Positions 51,101-58,966 of a stretch of DNA of 64,000 nt are shown here, piece by piece (the stretch's first letter is position 1; every line of letters starts with the position of its first letter). The translations under genes and the position numbers were made by a program. The DNA is taken from positions 124,001-188,000 of the forward strand of contig DAINQU010000001.1 in NCBI GenBank assembly GCA_036742455.1, read 5' to 3'. The notes under the pieces are model-generated. The model ran no database searches, had not been told where the DNA came from, and saw only the letters and a list, made by a program, of their open reading frames with translations. Origin of the DNA: CAIKZZ01 sp036742455. GTDB taxonomy: Bacteria > Pseudomonadota > Gammaproteobacteria > Steroidobacterales > Steroidobacteraceae.

Positions 51101-52657
51101 GGTCTGATTTCGCCGCCTCCGCACCACGACATTTATTCGATCGAAGACTTGGCGCAGCTGATCTTTGATCTCAAGCAGGTCAACCCCCAGGCCTTAGTGT
51201 CCGTCAAGCTGGTGGCGGAACCCGGCGTGGGTACTATTGCGGCCGGTGTTGCGAAAGCCTATGCGGATCTCATTACGATTTCCGGCTATGACGGTGGAAC
51301 CGGCGCGAGCCCGATCTCGTCGGTCAAGTACGCGGGCACGCCGTGGGAATTAGGGCTCGCCGAAACGCACCAAACCCTGCGCATCAACGATATGCGTCAA
51401 CGCGTCCGACTGCAGACCGACGGCGGGCTGAAGACCGGCCTCGATGTCATCAAAGCAGCCATCATTGGCGCTGAAAGTTTTGGATTCGGCACCGCGCCCA
51501 TGGTGGCCTTGGGGTGTAAGTATCTGCGCATTTGTCACCTCAATAATTGTGCGACGGGCGTGGCCACACAGCATGAAGTGTTGCGCAAGCGGCATTTCAT
51601 CGGCCTGCCGGAAATGGTCATCAACTACTTCCGGTTTGTGGCGGAAGAGTGCCGCGAGATCATGGCGAGCCTCGGCGTGCGTCGACTGGATGATTTGATT
51701 GGACGCACGGAATACCTGTCAATCATGGAGGGCACGACGAGTAAGCAGCGTAAGCTCGATCTCTCGCCGATACTCTCGACGGCGGGACTCTCTGCTGACG
51801 CGCCGCAGATCTGCATCGACCCTCGCAACGCGCCCTACGACAAGGGCGAGTTGGCGGAGCACATGCTCGCGGAAATGCTGCCCGCGATCGAGGCCAAGGC
51901 CGGCGGCGAGTTCCATTACGCGGTCACCAATCGCGATCGATCCGTCGGCGCGCGCCTCTCCGGCGAAATTGCCCGGCGCTACGGCAATCAAGGCATGGCG
52001 GATGCGCCCATCACCCTCGTGTTGAAAGGTTCGGTGGGCCAAAGCTTCGGCGTCTGGAATGCCGGCGGGTTGCATCTCCACCTGGACGGCGATGCCAACG
52101 ATTATGTCGGTAAGGGCATGACCGGAGGACAGATCGTCATTCGGCCGCCGCAAGGGTCTGCGTTTGTGGCGGCGGAAACGCCGATCATCGGAAATACCTG
52201 CCTGTACGGCGCCACGGGTGGCGAGTTGTACGCCGCCGGTATCGCGGGCGAGCGCTTTGCGGTACGCAACTCTGGCGCCATCGCGGTGATTGAAGGTGCT
52301 GGCGATCATTGTTGTGAGTACATGACGGGTGGCGTGGTGTGCGTGCTAGGCCGCACCGGCATCAATTTCGGTGCAGGCTTTACCGGTGGTTTTGCCTACG
52401 TGCTCGATATGGATCGCGACTTTGTGGATCGGTACAACCACGAGTTGGTTGATATCCATCGAATCAGCATGGAAGGCATGGAGCAGAACCTGCATCACTT
52501 GCGGGATCTGATTCAGGCGCACGTGCGGGCAACAGACAGCCGCCTCGGCGCGCAAATCCTCAATGATTTCCGTACCTATATAGGTCGTTTCTGGCTGGTG
52601 AAGCCGAAAGCAGCCGCTATCAGCACGTTGATTGAGAATCTCCGGAGGGCCGCGTAA
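48128..52657 (+). CDS. gltB: Glutamate synthase (NADPH) large subunit
   Basis: Makes two glutamates from glutamine and 2-oxoglutarate. The 1509-residue protein has a 38-residue propeptide before the catalytic Cys39 of the class II glutaminase domain (ESCGFGLIA), a central domain, the FMN-binding synthase domain (GARSNSGEGGESRERYG, ITISGYDGGTGASPISS), the 3Fe-4S cysteines in GCKYLRICHLNNCATG, and the C-terminal beta-helix (GYDGGTG to GGVVCVLGRTG). TGAGGG precedes ATG 48128. TAATG joins it to gltD. Ammonia captured through AmtB and glutamine synthetase would enter here. Confidence 0.98.
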   Translation: MTISPTPHERDLPTSADALVHGGYDAAGLYSPTFEKESCGFGLIANLDDQASHWLVRTAIESLNRLTHRGAVAADGKTGDGCGLLLKKPDRFLRAIAAEAGIALGLRYAAGIAFLSPFEDAAERAKATLEAQLRRESLVVSGWRTVPVDTSVCGAEALRTLPRMEMVFVSNVDDVDEASFNRRLFLARRRTEKALEARDPSFYMPSLSASTLVYKGMVMPQYLPEFFPDLADERMESSVAVFHQRFSTNTLPQWRLSHPYRYLAHNGEINTISGNRNWAVARGPMFRSPLLPDLSDIQPLVSLSGSDSQTLDNMLEVLLAGGLDVLHAMRLLVPPAWHSVDTIDPDLRAFYEFYSPHMEPWDGPAGIVLTDGRYAACTLDRNGLRPARWVITRDRHLTVASEIGVWDYRPEDVVQKGKLGPGEILALDLQTGDLLDTKRVDQILKTRHPYKAWLKKGVRYLEQDLIDPRLAAEPMGRDTLDTYRKMFNITAEERDEIIRVLAEDESEAVGSMGDDTPLAVMSHKIRSLYDYFRQQFAQVTNPPIDPLRETIVMSLQTQIGPECNLFAPSPEHARRIVLNSPILSQRKLRQIMAFKDFGLDNEFIDLQYPADGNLKDALARVCDQAEAAVRAGKVVLLISDRYLVEGKLPVHALLATGAIHHRLVETGLRCKCNLLIETGTARDPHHFACLIGYGATAVYPYMAYQTLFDMTRRGSGSLSAQSRAELGRSYRRGIRKGLFKIMSKMGISTIGSYRGSQLFEIVGLHDDVVETCFAGTVSRIQGTDFADLEADQRELADHAWNPLAPVDRGGLLKYVHGGEYHMYNPDVIATLQTAVVTGDYEHYKIYASLVNERPASTLRDLFALQANGPAIPLEEVESVESILRRFDSAAMSLGALSPEAHEALAIAMNRLGARSNSGEGGESRERYGNEKNSKIKQVASGRFGVTPEYLINAEVLQIKVAQGAKPGEGGQLPGHKVNDMIAQLRYARPGVGLISPPPHHDIYSIEDLAQLIFDLKQVNPQALVSVKLVAEPGVGTIAAGVAKAYADLITISGYDGGTGASPISSVKYAGTPWELGLAETHQTLRINDMRQRVRLQTDGGLKTGLDVIKAAIIGAESFGFGTAPMVALGCKYLRICHLNNCATGVATQHEVLRKRHFIGLPEMVINYFRFVAEECREIMASLGVRRLDDLIGRTEYLSIMEGTTSKQRKLDLSPILSTAGLSADAPQICIDPRNAPYDKGELAEHMLAEMLPAIEAKAGGEFHYAVTNRDRSVGARLSGEIARRYGNQGMADAPITLVLKGSVGQSFGVWNAGGLHLHLDGDANDYVGKGMTGGQIVIRPPQGSAFVAAETPIIGNTCLYGATGGELYAAGIAGERFAVRNSGAIAVIEGAGDHCCEYMTGGVVCVLGRTGINFGAGFTGGFAYVLDMDRDFVDRYNHELVDIHRISMEGMEQNLHHLRDLIQAHVRATDSRLGAQILNDFRTYIGRFWLVKPKAAAISTLIENLRRAA

Positions 52658-54078
52658 TGGCCGACAAGACACTGCAGTTCCTCGATATTCCGCGCATCGA
52701 TCCGGAAAAACTTCCCGTCGACGTTCGGACCGCCGAGTTCCGGGAAATCTATGTGCCCTTCGATCCGAAGAGCGCGGCGCAGCAGGCCGGCCGATGCCTC
52801 GCATGCGGGAACCCCTTCTGCGAATGGAAATGCCCCGTTCACAACTACATCCCGAATTGGCTCAAGTTGCTCGAAGAGGGTCGCTTGTTTGAGGCCGCTG
52901 AGTTATCGCATCAGACGAATTCGTTGCCAGAGATGTGTGGCCGCATATGCCCGCAGGACCGACTCTGTGAGGGTGCGTGTACCTTGAACGATGGGCTCGG
53001 CGCGGTCACGATCGGGTCGATCGAAAAGTACATTACGGATGAAGCGTTGAAGGCCGGCTGGAAGCCCGATCTCTCGCACGTGAAGCCGACAGGGCGTCGC
53101 GTTGCGGTTGTGGGTGCGGGACCTGCGGGATTGGCCTGTGCCGATGTGCTGGTGCGCCACGGTGTGAAGCCGGTCGTGTACGACCGCTATTCCCGCATCG
53201 GTGGCCTGCTGACGTTCGGAATTCCACCCTTTAAGTTGGAAAAGGACGTCGTGGAGACGCGACGCGCCATCATGGAAGGTATGGGCGTCGAATTCCGACT
53301 CGGGGTTGATGTCGGCCGCGATGTCACGATCGAAGCGTTGACGGCCGAATACGATGCCGTCTTCCTCGGCCTCGGGGCGTACAAAGCAGTCAAAGGCGGC
53401 TTCGCGGGAGAGGATTTGCCCGGTGTGCACGAGGCATTGCCGTATCTGATCTCCAACATCAATCGCGAACTCGGCTTAGCGGCTGAGTGTGTTGATCTGC
53501 GCGGTAAGCGTGTCGTGGTGTTGGGCGGTGGTGATACGTCGATGGACTGCAATCGCACGGCGATACGCCAAGGCGCCGAGAGCGTGACCTGTGTGTACCG
53601 TCGCGACGAGGACAACATGCCCGGGTCCAAGCGCGATTACAAAAACAGTCGTGAAGAGGGCGTGGAGTTTCTCTTCAATCGGCAGCCCATCGAAATCGTG
53701 GGCAACGGCCGCGTGGAAGGCGTCAAAGTGGTCGAGACGCGCCTCGGTCCCCCGGGACCGAAGGGGCGTCGAGCGGCGGAGCCGGTGCCCGGCAGTGAGA
53801 CGGTGATTCCAGCGGATGCGGTGATCATCGCCTTCGGGTTCGGGGCGAGCCCCGATGCATGGTTTGAGTCGGCGGGCATTGCCTGTCAGGCCGACGGTCG
53901 TGTGCGCGTGACGCACGGCGGGGAGCGCGCCTTTCGAACCACCAATCCCAAAATCTATGCCGGCGGCGACATGGTTCGCGGCAGTGATCTCGTGGTGACC
54001 GCAGTATTTGAAGGCCGTGAGGCCGCTCGGGGTATTCTTACGAGTCTCGGGCTCGCGGTTTCGTCTCGCGCAGCCTAA
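52657..54078 (+). CDS. gltD: Glutamate synthase small subunit
   Basis: The 473-residue electron-input subunit. An N-terminal ferredoxin-like region has two cysteine groups for 4Fe-4S clusters (CLACGNPFCEWKCPV and CGRICPQDRLCEGAC). An FAD domain follows (VAVVGAGPAGLACADVL) and an NADPH domain (VVVLGGGDTSMDCNRTA). The closing IYAGGDMVRGSDLVVTAV binds FAD. The start ATG 52657 shares one base with the gltB TAA. Confidence 0.97.
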   Translation: MADKTLQFLDIPRIDPEKLPVDVRTAEFREIYVPFDPKSAAQQAGRCLACGNPFCEWKCPVHNYIPNWLKLLEEGRLFEAAELSHQTNSLPEMCGRICPQDRLCEGACTLNDGLGAVTIGSIEKYITDEALKAGWKPDLSHVKPTGRRVAVVGAGPAGLACADVLVRHGVKPVVYDRYSRIGGLLTFGIPPFKLEKDVVETRRAIMEGMGVEFRLGVDVGRDVTIEALTAEYDAVFLGLGAYKAVKGGFAGEDLPGVHEALPYLISNINRELGLAAECVDLRGKRVVVLGGGDTSMDCNRTAIRQGAESVTCVYRRDEDNMPGSKRDYKNSREEGVEFLFNRQPIEIVGNGRVEGVKVVETRLGPPGPKGRRAAEPVPGSETVIPADAVIIAFGFGASPDAWFESAGIACQADGRVRVTHGGERAFRTTNPKIYAGGDMVRGSDLVVTAVFEGREAARGILTSLGLAVSSRAA

Positions 54079-54114
54079 CGCTCGGTCCCGTTTGCATCAC
54101 AAGGAACCCCTGCC

Positions 54115-55134
54115 ATGACGCTCATGAACCGCCGTATCGTGTTGGCTGCCCGACCGCAGGGAGCGCCGGGCCCTGAGCATTTTCGGCTTGAGTCGGTTCC
54201 GGTGCCGTCGCCCGCTGCAGGCGAAGTGCTGATTCGCAATCGCTGGCTCTCGCTGGATCCTTACATGCGCGGTCGCATGAGTGTGTCCAAATCCTATGCG
54301 GCGCCGCATCCGCTTGATGAGGTCATGCTGGGCGGTACGGTAGGGGAAGTGATCTCAAGCGGGCATGACGGCTTTGCTGTCGGTGACACGGTCTTGGCGT
54401 TCGGCGGTTGGCAAGAGTACGCGCTGATCTCCGGCGAAGGCTTGCGCATGCTGCACCGAGTGGATCCGCGTGTAGGCCCGGTGTCGTTGTACCTCGGTGC
54501 GTTGGGAATGCCTGGCATGACCGCGTGGTATGGGCTGAACCGGATCATCGAGCCCAAGGCCGGCGAAACCGTCTTGGTCAGCGCCGCATCCGGCGCTGTC
54601 GGCAGTGTCGTCGGCCAATTGGCAAAGTCGATGGGCTGCCGGGTGATTGGCGTAGCGGGCGGCGCGGAGAAGTGCGCCTTCGTGACGCAAGAGTTGGGCT
54701 TCGACGCGTGTCTCGACCACAAAACGCTGCGTGATCTGCGGGACGTCGACGCAGCGCTCGCCGAGGTGGCGCCGCAAGGCATTGATGGGTGTTTCGAGAA
54801 CGTCGGCGGTGTGGTCTTTGAGGGCACCCTGCGGCAGATGAACGCTTTTGGGCGCATTGCGGTCTGCGGCATGATCGCGGCCTACAACGGCGAACCGGTT
54901 CCGTTGCGCGATCCCACGGTGATTTTGCGTTCGCGCCTGAAAGTGCAGGGTTTCATCATCAGTGAGAATCCGGCGGATATGGCCGAAGCCTTTCGCGAAT
55001 TGGTTGGCTTGTATGCGGCCGGACGTCTCAAGTACCGCGAAAGCATTGCCGTGGGCATCGAGTCGGCGCCGGAGGCCTTCTTTGGCTTGCTGCAAGGCCG
55101 CAATTTTGGCAAGCAGTTGGTGCGCCTCGACTGA
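54115..55134 (+). CDS. Zinc-independent MDR oxidoreductase (leukotriene B4 dehydrogenase/CurA-like)
   Basis: A 339-residue NADPH-dependent double-bond reductase of the medium-chain family without zinc ligands. It starts with NRRIVLAARPQGAPGPEHF, has LSLDPYMRGRMS, GMPGMTAWYGL, and the NADP loop SAASGAVGSVVGQLAKSMG, then FENVGG. Homologues reduce 2-alkenals, prostaglandin-like enones or curcumin. It follows gltD by 36 bases but has its own terminator; no functional link to glutamate is evident. Confidence 0.92.
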   Translation: MTLMNRRIVLAARPQGAPGPEHFRLESVPVPSPAAGEVLIRNRWLSLDPYMRGRMSVSKSYAAPHPLDEVMLGGTVGEVISSGHDGFAVGDTVLAFGGWQEYALISGEGLRMLHRVDPRVGPVSLYLGALGMPGMTAWYGLNRIIEPKAGETVLVSAASGAVGSVVGQLAKSMGCRVIGVAGGAEKCAFVTQELGFDACLDHKTLRDLRDVDAALAEVAPQGIDGCFENVGGVVFEGTLRQMNAFGRIAVCGMIAAYNGEPVPLRDPTVILRSRLKVQGFIISENPADMAEAFRELVGLYAAGRLKYRESIAVGIESAPEAFFGLLQGRNFGKQLVRLD

Positions 55135-55162
55135 AGAGAATGGATTAAAAAACCATTCTTTT
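55135..55162 (+). terminator. Rho-independent terminator after the MDR gene
   Basis: AT-rich stem of 8-9 bp (around 55136-55143 with 55153-55160, one G-T) with loop ATTAAAAAA and trailing TTTT. It begins at the stop codon of the MDR gene. Confidence 0.75.
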
Positions 55163-55272
55163 CATTGAGTTGTGGAATACCGACATGACGCGGAAGGCCT
55201 CGGGCTGCTACCCTGCGACTTCCCGTGGGTGACCCGAGCGGTGTCGCCCCTTATTACCGGAGCGCTGCCGCT

Positions 55273-56580
55273 ATGACGACGAACGCTGAATTGCAGAAAT
55301 TGCGCGAGACCGCAGTCCCTCGCGGTGTCTCAAGCCTACTGCCGGTTTACACGGCAAAAGCCAAGAATGCCGAGATCTGGGATGTCGAGGGCAAGCGCTA
55401 CATCGACTTTGCCGGCGGCATCGCCGTACTGAATACCGGCCACCTGCATCCCAAGGTGCAAGCCGCCGTGCAGGCGCAGTTGGAACTCTATTCGCACACC
55501 TGCTTTCAGGTGACGCAGTACGAGAGTTACGTTCGCCTGGCGGATCGGCTGAATAAGTTGGCGCCGGGACCGACCCCCAAAAAGACGATTTTCCTCACCA
55601 CCGGTGCGGAAGCCGTCGAAAACGCCGTCAAGATCGCGCGTGCCTACACGAAGCGCAGTGCGGTGATTGCGTTCTCCGGCTCGTTCCACGGTCGCACCAT
55701 GATGACCATGGGTCTGACCGGTAAGGTCGCCCCGTACAAGATTGGCTTCGGCCCGATGCCGGGCGAAGTGTTTCACGTGCCGTTCCCGAGCCCGATGCTG
55801 GGCGTCAGTGTGGAGCAGTCGCTCGCGGCGCTCGATACCTTGCTGAAGGCCGATGTGGATCCCGCGCGCGTCGCGGCGATCATCATTGAGCCCGTGCAGG
55901 GCGAGGGTGGTTTTTATCAGGCGCCAGTTGAATTGTTGGTGGCGCTGCGCAAGCTGTGCGACCAGCACGGCATTCTGTTGATCGCTGATGAAGTGCAGAC
56001 CGGATTTGCCCGCACCGGCAAGCTGTTCGCGATTGAGCACGCCGGGATCGAGCCCGACCTGATCACCGTGGCGAAGAGCCTCGCTGGCGGTTTCCCGTTG
56101 TCGGGTGTGATCGGTAAGGCAGAGATCATGGACGGCCCCGCGCCGGGTGGCTTGGGTGGCACGTACGCGGGCTCGCCGATTTCGTGCGCGGCCGCACTGG
56201 CGGTGCTGCAGGTTATCGAAGAGGAGCACCTGTGCGCGCGCGCCAACTCGGTGGGTGCACAAATCAAGCAGCGTCTGAACGGTTTGGCGGGTAAAGGCTA
56301 CACCTGTGTCGGCGAAGTGCGCGGACTCGGCGCCATGGTCGCCTTGGAATTGGTCAAGGACGGTGATCTGTCCCGACCGGATCCCGACCTCACCAAGGCG
56401 CTGGTCGCCAAGGCTGCCGCGAATGGACTCATCATCCTGTCCTGCGGGACCCGCTCGAACGTCATCCGCTTCTTGGTGCCGTTGACGGCGAGCGACGCCA
56501 TCATTGCCGAAGGCCTCGATATCCTCGAGCGCAGTCTGGCGGAGGTGGTGACGCCAGCCGCGCAGGCCAAGATCGCCTGA
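55273..56580 (+). CDS. gabT: 4-aminobutyrate aminotransferase
   Basis: A 435-residue class III PLP aminotransferase that converts GABA and 2-oxoglutarate to succinate semialdehyde and glutamate. It has YIDFAGGIAVLNTGHLHPKV, FLTTGAEAVENAVKIARA, SGSFHGRTMMTMGLTGK, the DEVQTGFARTG loop, and the Schiff-base lysine in TVAKSLAGGFPLSG. ATG 55273 fits the family start; the open frame to 55225 is not conserved. The usual partner gabD is absent, so related 5-aminovalerate or omega-amino substrates stay possible. Confidence 0.9.
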   Translation: MTTNAELQKLRETAVPRGVSSLLPVYTAKAKNAEIWDVEGKRYIDFAGGIAVLNTGHLHPKVQAAVQAQLELYSHTCFQVTQYESYVRLADRLNKLAPGPTPKKTIFLTTGAEAVENAVKIARAYTKRSAVIAFSGSFHGRTMMTMGLTGKVAPYKIGFGPMPGEVFHVPFPSPMLGVSVEQSLAALDTLLKADVDPARVAAIIIEPVQGEGGFYQAPVELLVALRKLCDQHGILLIADEVQTGFARTGKLFAIEHAGIEPDLITVAKSLAGGFPLSGVIGKAEIMDGPAPGGLGGTYAGSPISCAAALAVLQVIEEEHLCARANSVGAQIKQRLNGLAGKGYTCVGEVRGLGAMVALELVKDGDLSRPDPDLTKALVAKAAANGLIILSCGTRSNVIRFLVPLTASDAIIAEGLDILERSLAEVVTPAAQAKIA

Positions 56581-56600
56581 GACGGTCGACGGATGGATTG

Positions 56601-56640
56601 AACGAGGCCCGCGTCGGCAACGACGCGGGCCTCGTTCGTT
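56601..56640 (+). terminator. Terminator hairpin after gabT
   Basis: A 16-bp perfect stem (56601-56616 with 56621-56636) with a GCAA tetraloop. The following tract is only CGTTTG, so termination may be imperfect. It lies between convergent genes. Confidence 0.75.
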
Positions 56641-56652
56641 TGGGCGTTCTCG

Positions 56653-57258
56653 TTAGCGCAGATGCGGTCCGCACCAGCCGGGCAAGTGCGCCGTGGACTC
56701 CGAGCGTGCCAGCGTCAGCGCTTTTTCCAATGCGTCGGCAAACGCGTCGCGAACCAAACGCTTGCCGATATGACGACGAAAATGGGTGGCCCAGAGAAAC
56801 TCGCTAAACGGCGTCGTGTCCTTGGCAAAGCCGCCGGCCAGGCGGGTCGCGCCGGCCAGGCTGCGGTAGGGGTCGTCGGTGAGATCGGCGAGGCGGTCCG
56901 GAATGTGTTTCGCCGTGCGGCGTCGACCCGCCGCGTCGTAGGGATGGAGCCAACCCCGGTGCTCCATGAAGGCCCAGAACTCATCCCGACCGAGATGCCG
57001 CAAGTCGGCGACTGTCGTGATACCGACCTCACGGACTCCTTCGTCCAACAGCGCTCGGCACAGGTGGTGGTGATCTAGGAGATAATGGCGTTTTCCGGGC
57101 CCTGCCACGACGGGGACCACGTGCCGTCCGAGAAAACGGGCGCGGTGGCCGACGCTTTTCCAATGCTGTCGTTTCGCTTTGACTTCGCGCAAGCCGACGG
57201 TCATCTGCGTCGGGTGCAAACCGTCGAGTGCAGCCGTTTCGAGGCGAGGATCGTGCAT
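56653..57258 (-). CDS. ParB-like (ParBc_2-type) protein
   Basis: A 201-residue protein resembling the ParB-like nuclease group (ParBc_2), not the plasmid/chromosome partition ParB: LHPTQMTVGLREVKAKRQHW at the start, RHYLLDHHHLCRALLDEG with a conserved His cluster, and the closing SLAGATRLAGGFAKDTTPFSEFLWATHF. The fold is related to ParB N-domains and sulfiredoxin; function is unknown. AAGGAG lies 6 bases before ATG 57258 and settles the start. It is divergent from the HDAC-family gene with 41 bases between starts, so promoters must overlap. Confidence 0.8.
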   Translation of the reverse strand: MHDPRLETAALDGLHPTQMTVGLREVKAKRQHWKSVGHRARFLGRHVVPVVAGPGKRHYLLDHHHLCRALLDEGVREVGITTVADLRHLGRDEFWAFMEHRGWLHPYDAAGRRRTAKHIPDRLADLTDDPYRSLAGATRLAGGFAKDTTPFSEFLWATHFRRHIGKRLVRDAFADALEKALTLARSESTAHLPGWCGPHLR

Positions 57259-57299
57259 GAAAATCTCCTTATGGGTCAGCGCGCAGGGCAGGCATTGAG

Positions 57300-58211
57300 A
57301 TGCACGTGAGTTTTCACGAAGGATACCGTGTCGATTTACCCCCGACCCATCCGTATCCGATGGGTAAGTATCTCTTGTTGCGAGCGCTCTTGGATGAGCG
57401 GGGTTTATCCGCTCGGCTGAGTTACCACGAACCGCCCGAGGCATCCCTCGAGGTGCTGCGGTGTGCCCACACCGACGAGTACCTCCGCAAACTGGCGGAC
57501 GATGCGTTAACGCCGGCGGAGCGCCGTCAATTGGGCATTCCGTTTACACCGCGGTTGTGGCGACGGTCTCGACTGACGGTCGAAGGCACGCGGATGGCCG
57601 TGCAGGCGGCTCTCCGACATGGGTTGGCTGCGAATCTGGCGGGTGGTACCCACCACGCATTCGCCGATCACGGCGAGGGGTTTTGTGTCCTCAACGACGT
57701 GGCGGTCGCCATCAATGACTTACGTGCGCGCGGCGAGATCCGTCGGGCTCTGGTCGTGGATCTGGATGTCCATCAGGGGAATGGGACGGCGGCGATCTTT
57801 GCCGATTGCGCCGACGTCTATACCTTGTCCCTGCACGGCGAGCGCAATTATCCCTTCACGAAACCGGCCTCGGATTGCGACGTCGGGCTGCCGGACGGCA
57901 TCGGGGACCGCGAGTATCTCGCCGCATTACGGCCCGCGTTGTCCAGTGCGCTCGAGCACCACCGACCGGAACTGGTGATCTACATTGCCGGCGTCGATGT
58001 GGTCGCCCAAGATCGCTACGGTCGACTGGCATTGACCGAGGAGGGCTTGCGTGCGCGCGAGCGACACGTGATTGAGGCGGTGCGCGATGCCGCGATACCG
58101 CTCGCGATTGTGCTCGGCGGAGGTTATGCGCCCAGCACACAACGTACGGCCGAATTGCATGCCATCGTCTTTGAAGAGGCGCTGCTGCGTTGGGAACAGG
58201 AACATTCGTAA
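57300..58211 (+). CDS. Histone deacetylase family protein
   Basis: A 303-residue zinc deacetylase-like protein of the bacterial class IV-like group: N-terminal PTHPYPMGKY, the catalytic His pair in GGTHHAF (118-119), zinc ligands in VDLDVHQGNGT (Asp156, His158), GVDVVAQDRYGRL with the third ligand, and GGGY near the end. Bacterial members remove acetyl groups from polyamines, acetoin-related compounds or proteins; which applies here is unknown. ATG 57300 is the only sensible start. Confidence 0.9.
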   Translation: MHVSFHEGYRVDLPPTHPYPMGKYLLLRALLDERGLSARLSYHEPPEASLEVLRCAHTDEYLRKLADDALTPAERRQLGIPFTPRLWRRSRLTVEGTRMAVQAALRHGLAANLAGGTHHAFADHGEGFCVLNDVAVAINDLRARGEIRRALVVDLDVHQGNGTAAIFADCADVYTLSLHGERNYPFTKPASDCDVGLPDGIGDREYLAALRPALSSALEHHRPELVIYIAGVDVVAQDRYGRLALTEEGLRARERHVIEAVRDAAIPLAIVLGGGYAPSTQRTAELHAIVFEEALLRWEQEHS

Positions 58212-58271
58212 ACGCAACGATCAAAGACGCCAAAACGGGGTTGGCAGAGCAGCGGAACCCGTGCATTATTC

Positions 58272-58294
58272 GCCCCCCTCGAAAGAGGGTGGGC
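58272..58294 (+). other. GAAA-loop hairpin between the HDAC gene and a small HTH gene
   Basis: Arms 58272-58280 and 58285-58294 pair over 9 bp with one bulged T and a GAAA tetraloop. No T-run follows. It may be a weak terminator for the HDAC gene or a leader structure. Confidence 0.4.
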
Positions 58295-58315
58295 ACCGGG
58301 GGATTGAGTGTGGTT

Positions 58316-58495
58316 ATGACGCGGAAGCGAGCGCATCACGGCTCGGGTTGGACTTTGTCGGATTTGCGCAAACTCAAGGCATACGTTGAGCGCGGCACGC
58401 CGCGTGCGGAAATCGCGACGGCGTTGGGGCGGAGCGTGTCTGCCGTGTACCAGCGCATTGTGACCGAGCGTCTGAGTCCGCGCGGCGAATCCTGA
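58316..58495 (+). CDS. Small helix-turn-helix DNA-binding-like protein
   Basis: A 59-residue basic protein made of one SANT/HTH-like unit: GWTLSDLRKLKAYVERGTPRAEIATALGRSVSAVYQRIV, where GTPRAEIATALGR-SVSAVYQRI reads as helix-turn-helix. I recognise the motif class but not a named family. ATG 58316 is chosen; GGGGGA is 14 bases upstream, so upstream TTG or GTG codons are possible starts. It lies just after the HDAC gene and may be coupled to it. Confidence 0.6.
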   Translation: MTRKRAHHGSGWTLSDLRKLKAYVERGTPRAEIATALGRSVSAVYQRIVTERLSPRGES

Positions 58496-58506
58496 TCGCG
58501 CGCGCG

Positions 58507-58956
58507 TCAGCGCGACACGCCGATGCGGCGATAAAAGCCGTCAAGCACCCACAGAGGTCCGACCAGTAGGAAGCGCAGGTCGTCGATGAAACTGGGACGG
58601 CGCCCTTCGATCTGATGACCGATAAATTGGCCGACCCAAGCGATCGCAAACACGCTCGCCATCACCGGCATGGAGGTCAGTGCGGGGTGCCCCGCGAGAA
58701 CGCGCTGTATGAACAGGGCGACGATCGCAATCCCCACGGCGTGCCGGAACGACAACAGGGCGTACCAGATGAGCGCGGCGCCCACGACAGCTTCACTCCA
58801 CGAAAATGTCGGCAGTCCCGGTAGCGGTGGCGCTGCACCGACTAAGTACACGAGCGACAGGGCGATCAGCGGCACGCATACCGTATGCAGTGCCCGATTG
58901 ACGGGATGGCGATGGCTCTCGCCATAGCGCTCGAACCAGGTGTCGAGCGTCGCCAT
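58507..58956 (-). CDS. Mpo1-like (DUF962) membrane protein
   Basis: A 149-residue protein with four to five membrane helices and the DUF962 landmarks: the start WFERYGESHRHPVNRALHTVCVPL, a middle helix pair, and a late WVGQFIGHQIEGRRP. The yeast member Mpo1 is a dioxygenase in 2-hydroxy fatty acid alpha-oxidation and uses conserved histidines, several of which are visible here (H15/H17, H24 region, GH late). The bacterial role is unknown. It follows rpoH by 10 bases. Confidence 0.87.
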   Translation of the reverse strand: MATLDTWFERYGESHRHPVNRALHTVCVPLIALSLVYLVGAAPPLPGLPTFSWSEAVVGAALIWYALLSFRHAVGIAIVALFIQRVLAGHPALTSMPVMASVFAIAWVGQFIGHQIEGRRPSFIDDLRFLLVGPLWVLDGFYRRIGVSR

Positions 58957-58966
58957 CGCCGTTCTA

